Positions 26,131 to 26,221 of a DNA stretch of 26,221 nucleotides are shown here, in pieces. The notes under the pieces are model-generated. The model was given only the letters and a program-made list of their open reading frames with translations, ran no database searches and was not told where the DNA came from. A program made the position numbers and the translations under genes. The stretch lies in NCBI GenBank assembly GCA_009801015.1, contig VHZZ01013443.1:1162-27382 (forward strand), read 5' to 3'. Position 1 is the first letter of the stretch. Each line of letters opens with the position of its first letter. The stretch is from Silene noctiflora. Lineage: Eukaryota; Streptophyta; Magnoliopsida; Caryophyllales; Caryophyllaceae.

Positions 26131-26221
26131 CATAAACATGATTTCCTCAATGAACCCTAATTGTAAATTTTGCCTAATTGAATTTGTAAGTAGTTAATTT
26201 TGTTACAAAAATTTGATGGAT

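Overview
The window is nuclear DNA from a flowering plant, most likely a eudicot. It has AT-rich introns with GT..AG borders, a chloroplast-targeted protein, and plant repeat families (Copia and Gypsy LTR elements, a Helitron, Stowaway, Harbinger-type and hAT-type elements, a SINE and a LINE). A few isolated N bases (309, 12786, 12858, 12959, 22525, 25995) mark ambiguous assembly positions. I cannot name the species.

One protein-coding gene fills most of the window. I assembled an 18-exon gene on the + strand from the ATG at 1512 to the TGA at 22353-22355; all splice phases agree and give 859 residues. The protein has a probable plastid transit peptide, a C2-like domain, a long partly acidic linker and a class-3 lipase domain with GHSLGG. 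This matches the plant family of Arabidopsis HEAT INDUCIBLE LIPASE1 (HIL1, At4g13550), a plastid galactolipid lipase. About 105-125 bp upstream of the ATG is a paired inverted-repeat heat shock element (1386-1408), which fits a heat-induced gene.

Layout: 1-419 is the 3' part of a Gypsy-type LTR cut by the window edge. 420-543 looks like a hAT terminus, 544-1071 is unassigned, and 1072-1316 is a hAT-like repeat. The promoter follows, then the gene (1512-22355). Its introns carry most of the repeats: a fold-back element in intron 2; a minus-oriented Helitron plus a hAT-like element with a nested Stowaway MITE in intron 5; a decayed Stowaway-like element carrying a SINE in intron 6; and in intron 10 a Copia element with TGATG target duplications, followed by a Stowaway-like element that itself hosts a hAT-type element and a Harbinger MITE. 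A further Stowaway MITE lies 20 bp after the stop codon. Beyond it are a possible 3' UTR segment, a minus-strand LINE fragment, Harbinger-like elements with GGCCATGTTC-type ends, and two related C-rich repeats.

I found no second host gene, no tRNA or rRNA gene and no CRISPR array. The most interesting points are the heat shock element beside a recognisable heat-inducible lipase, the C2-like domain with an incomplete calcium-ligand set, and the nested transposons that stretch a roughly 2.6-kb coding sequence over 20.8 kb. I see no evidence of an undescribed defence or mobile system.
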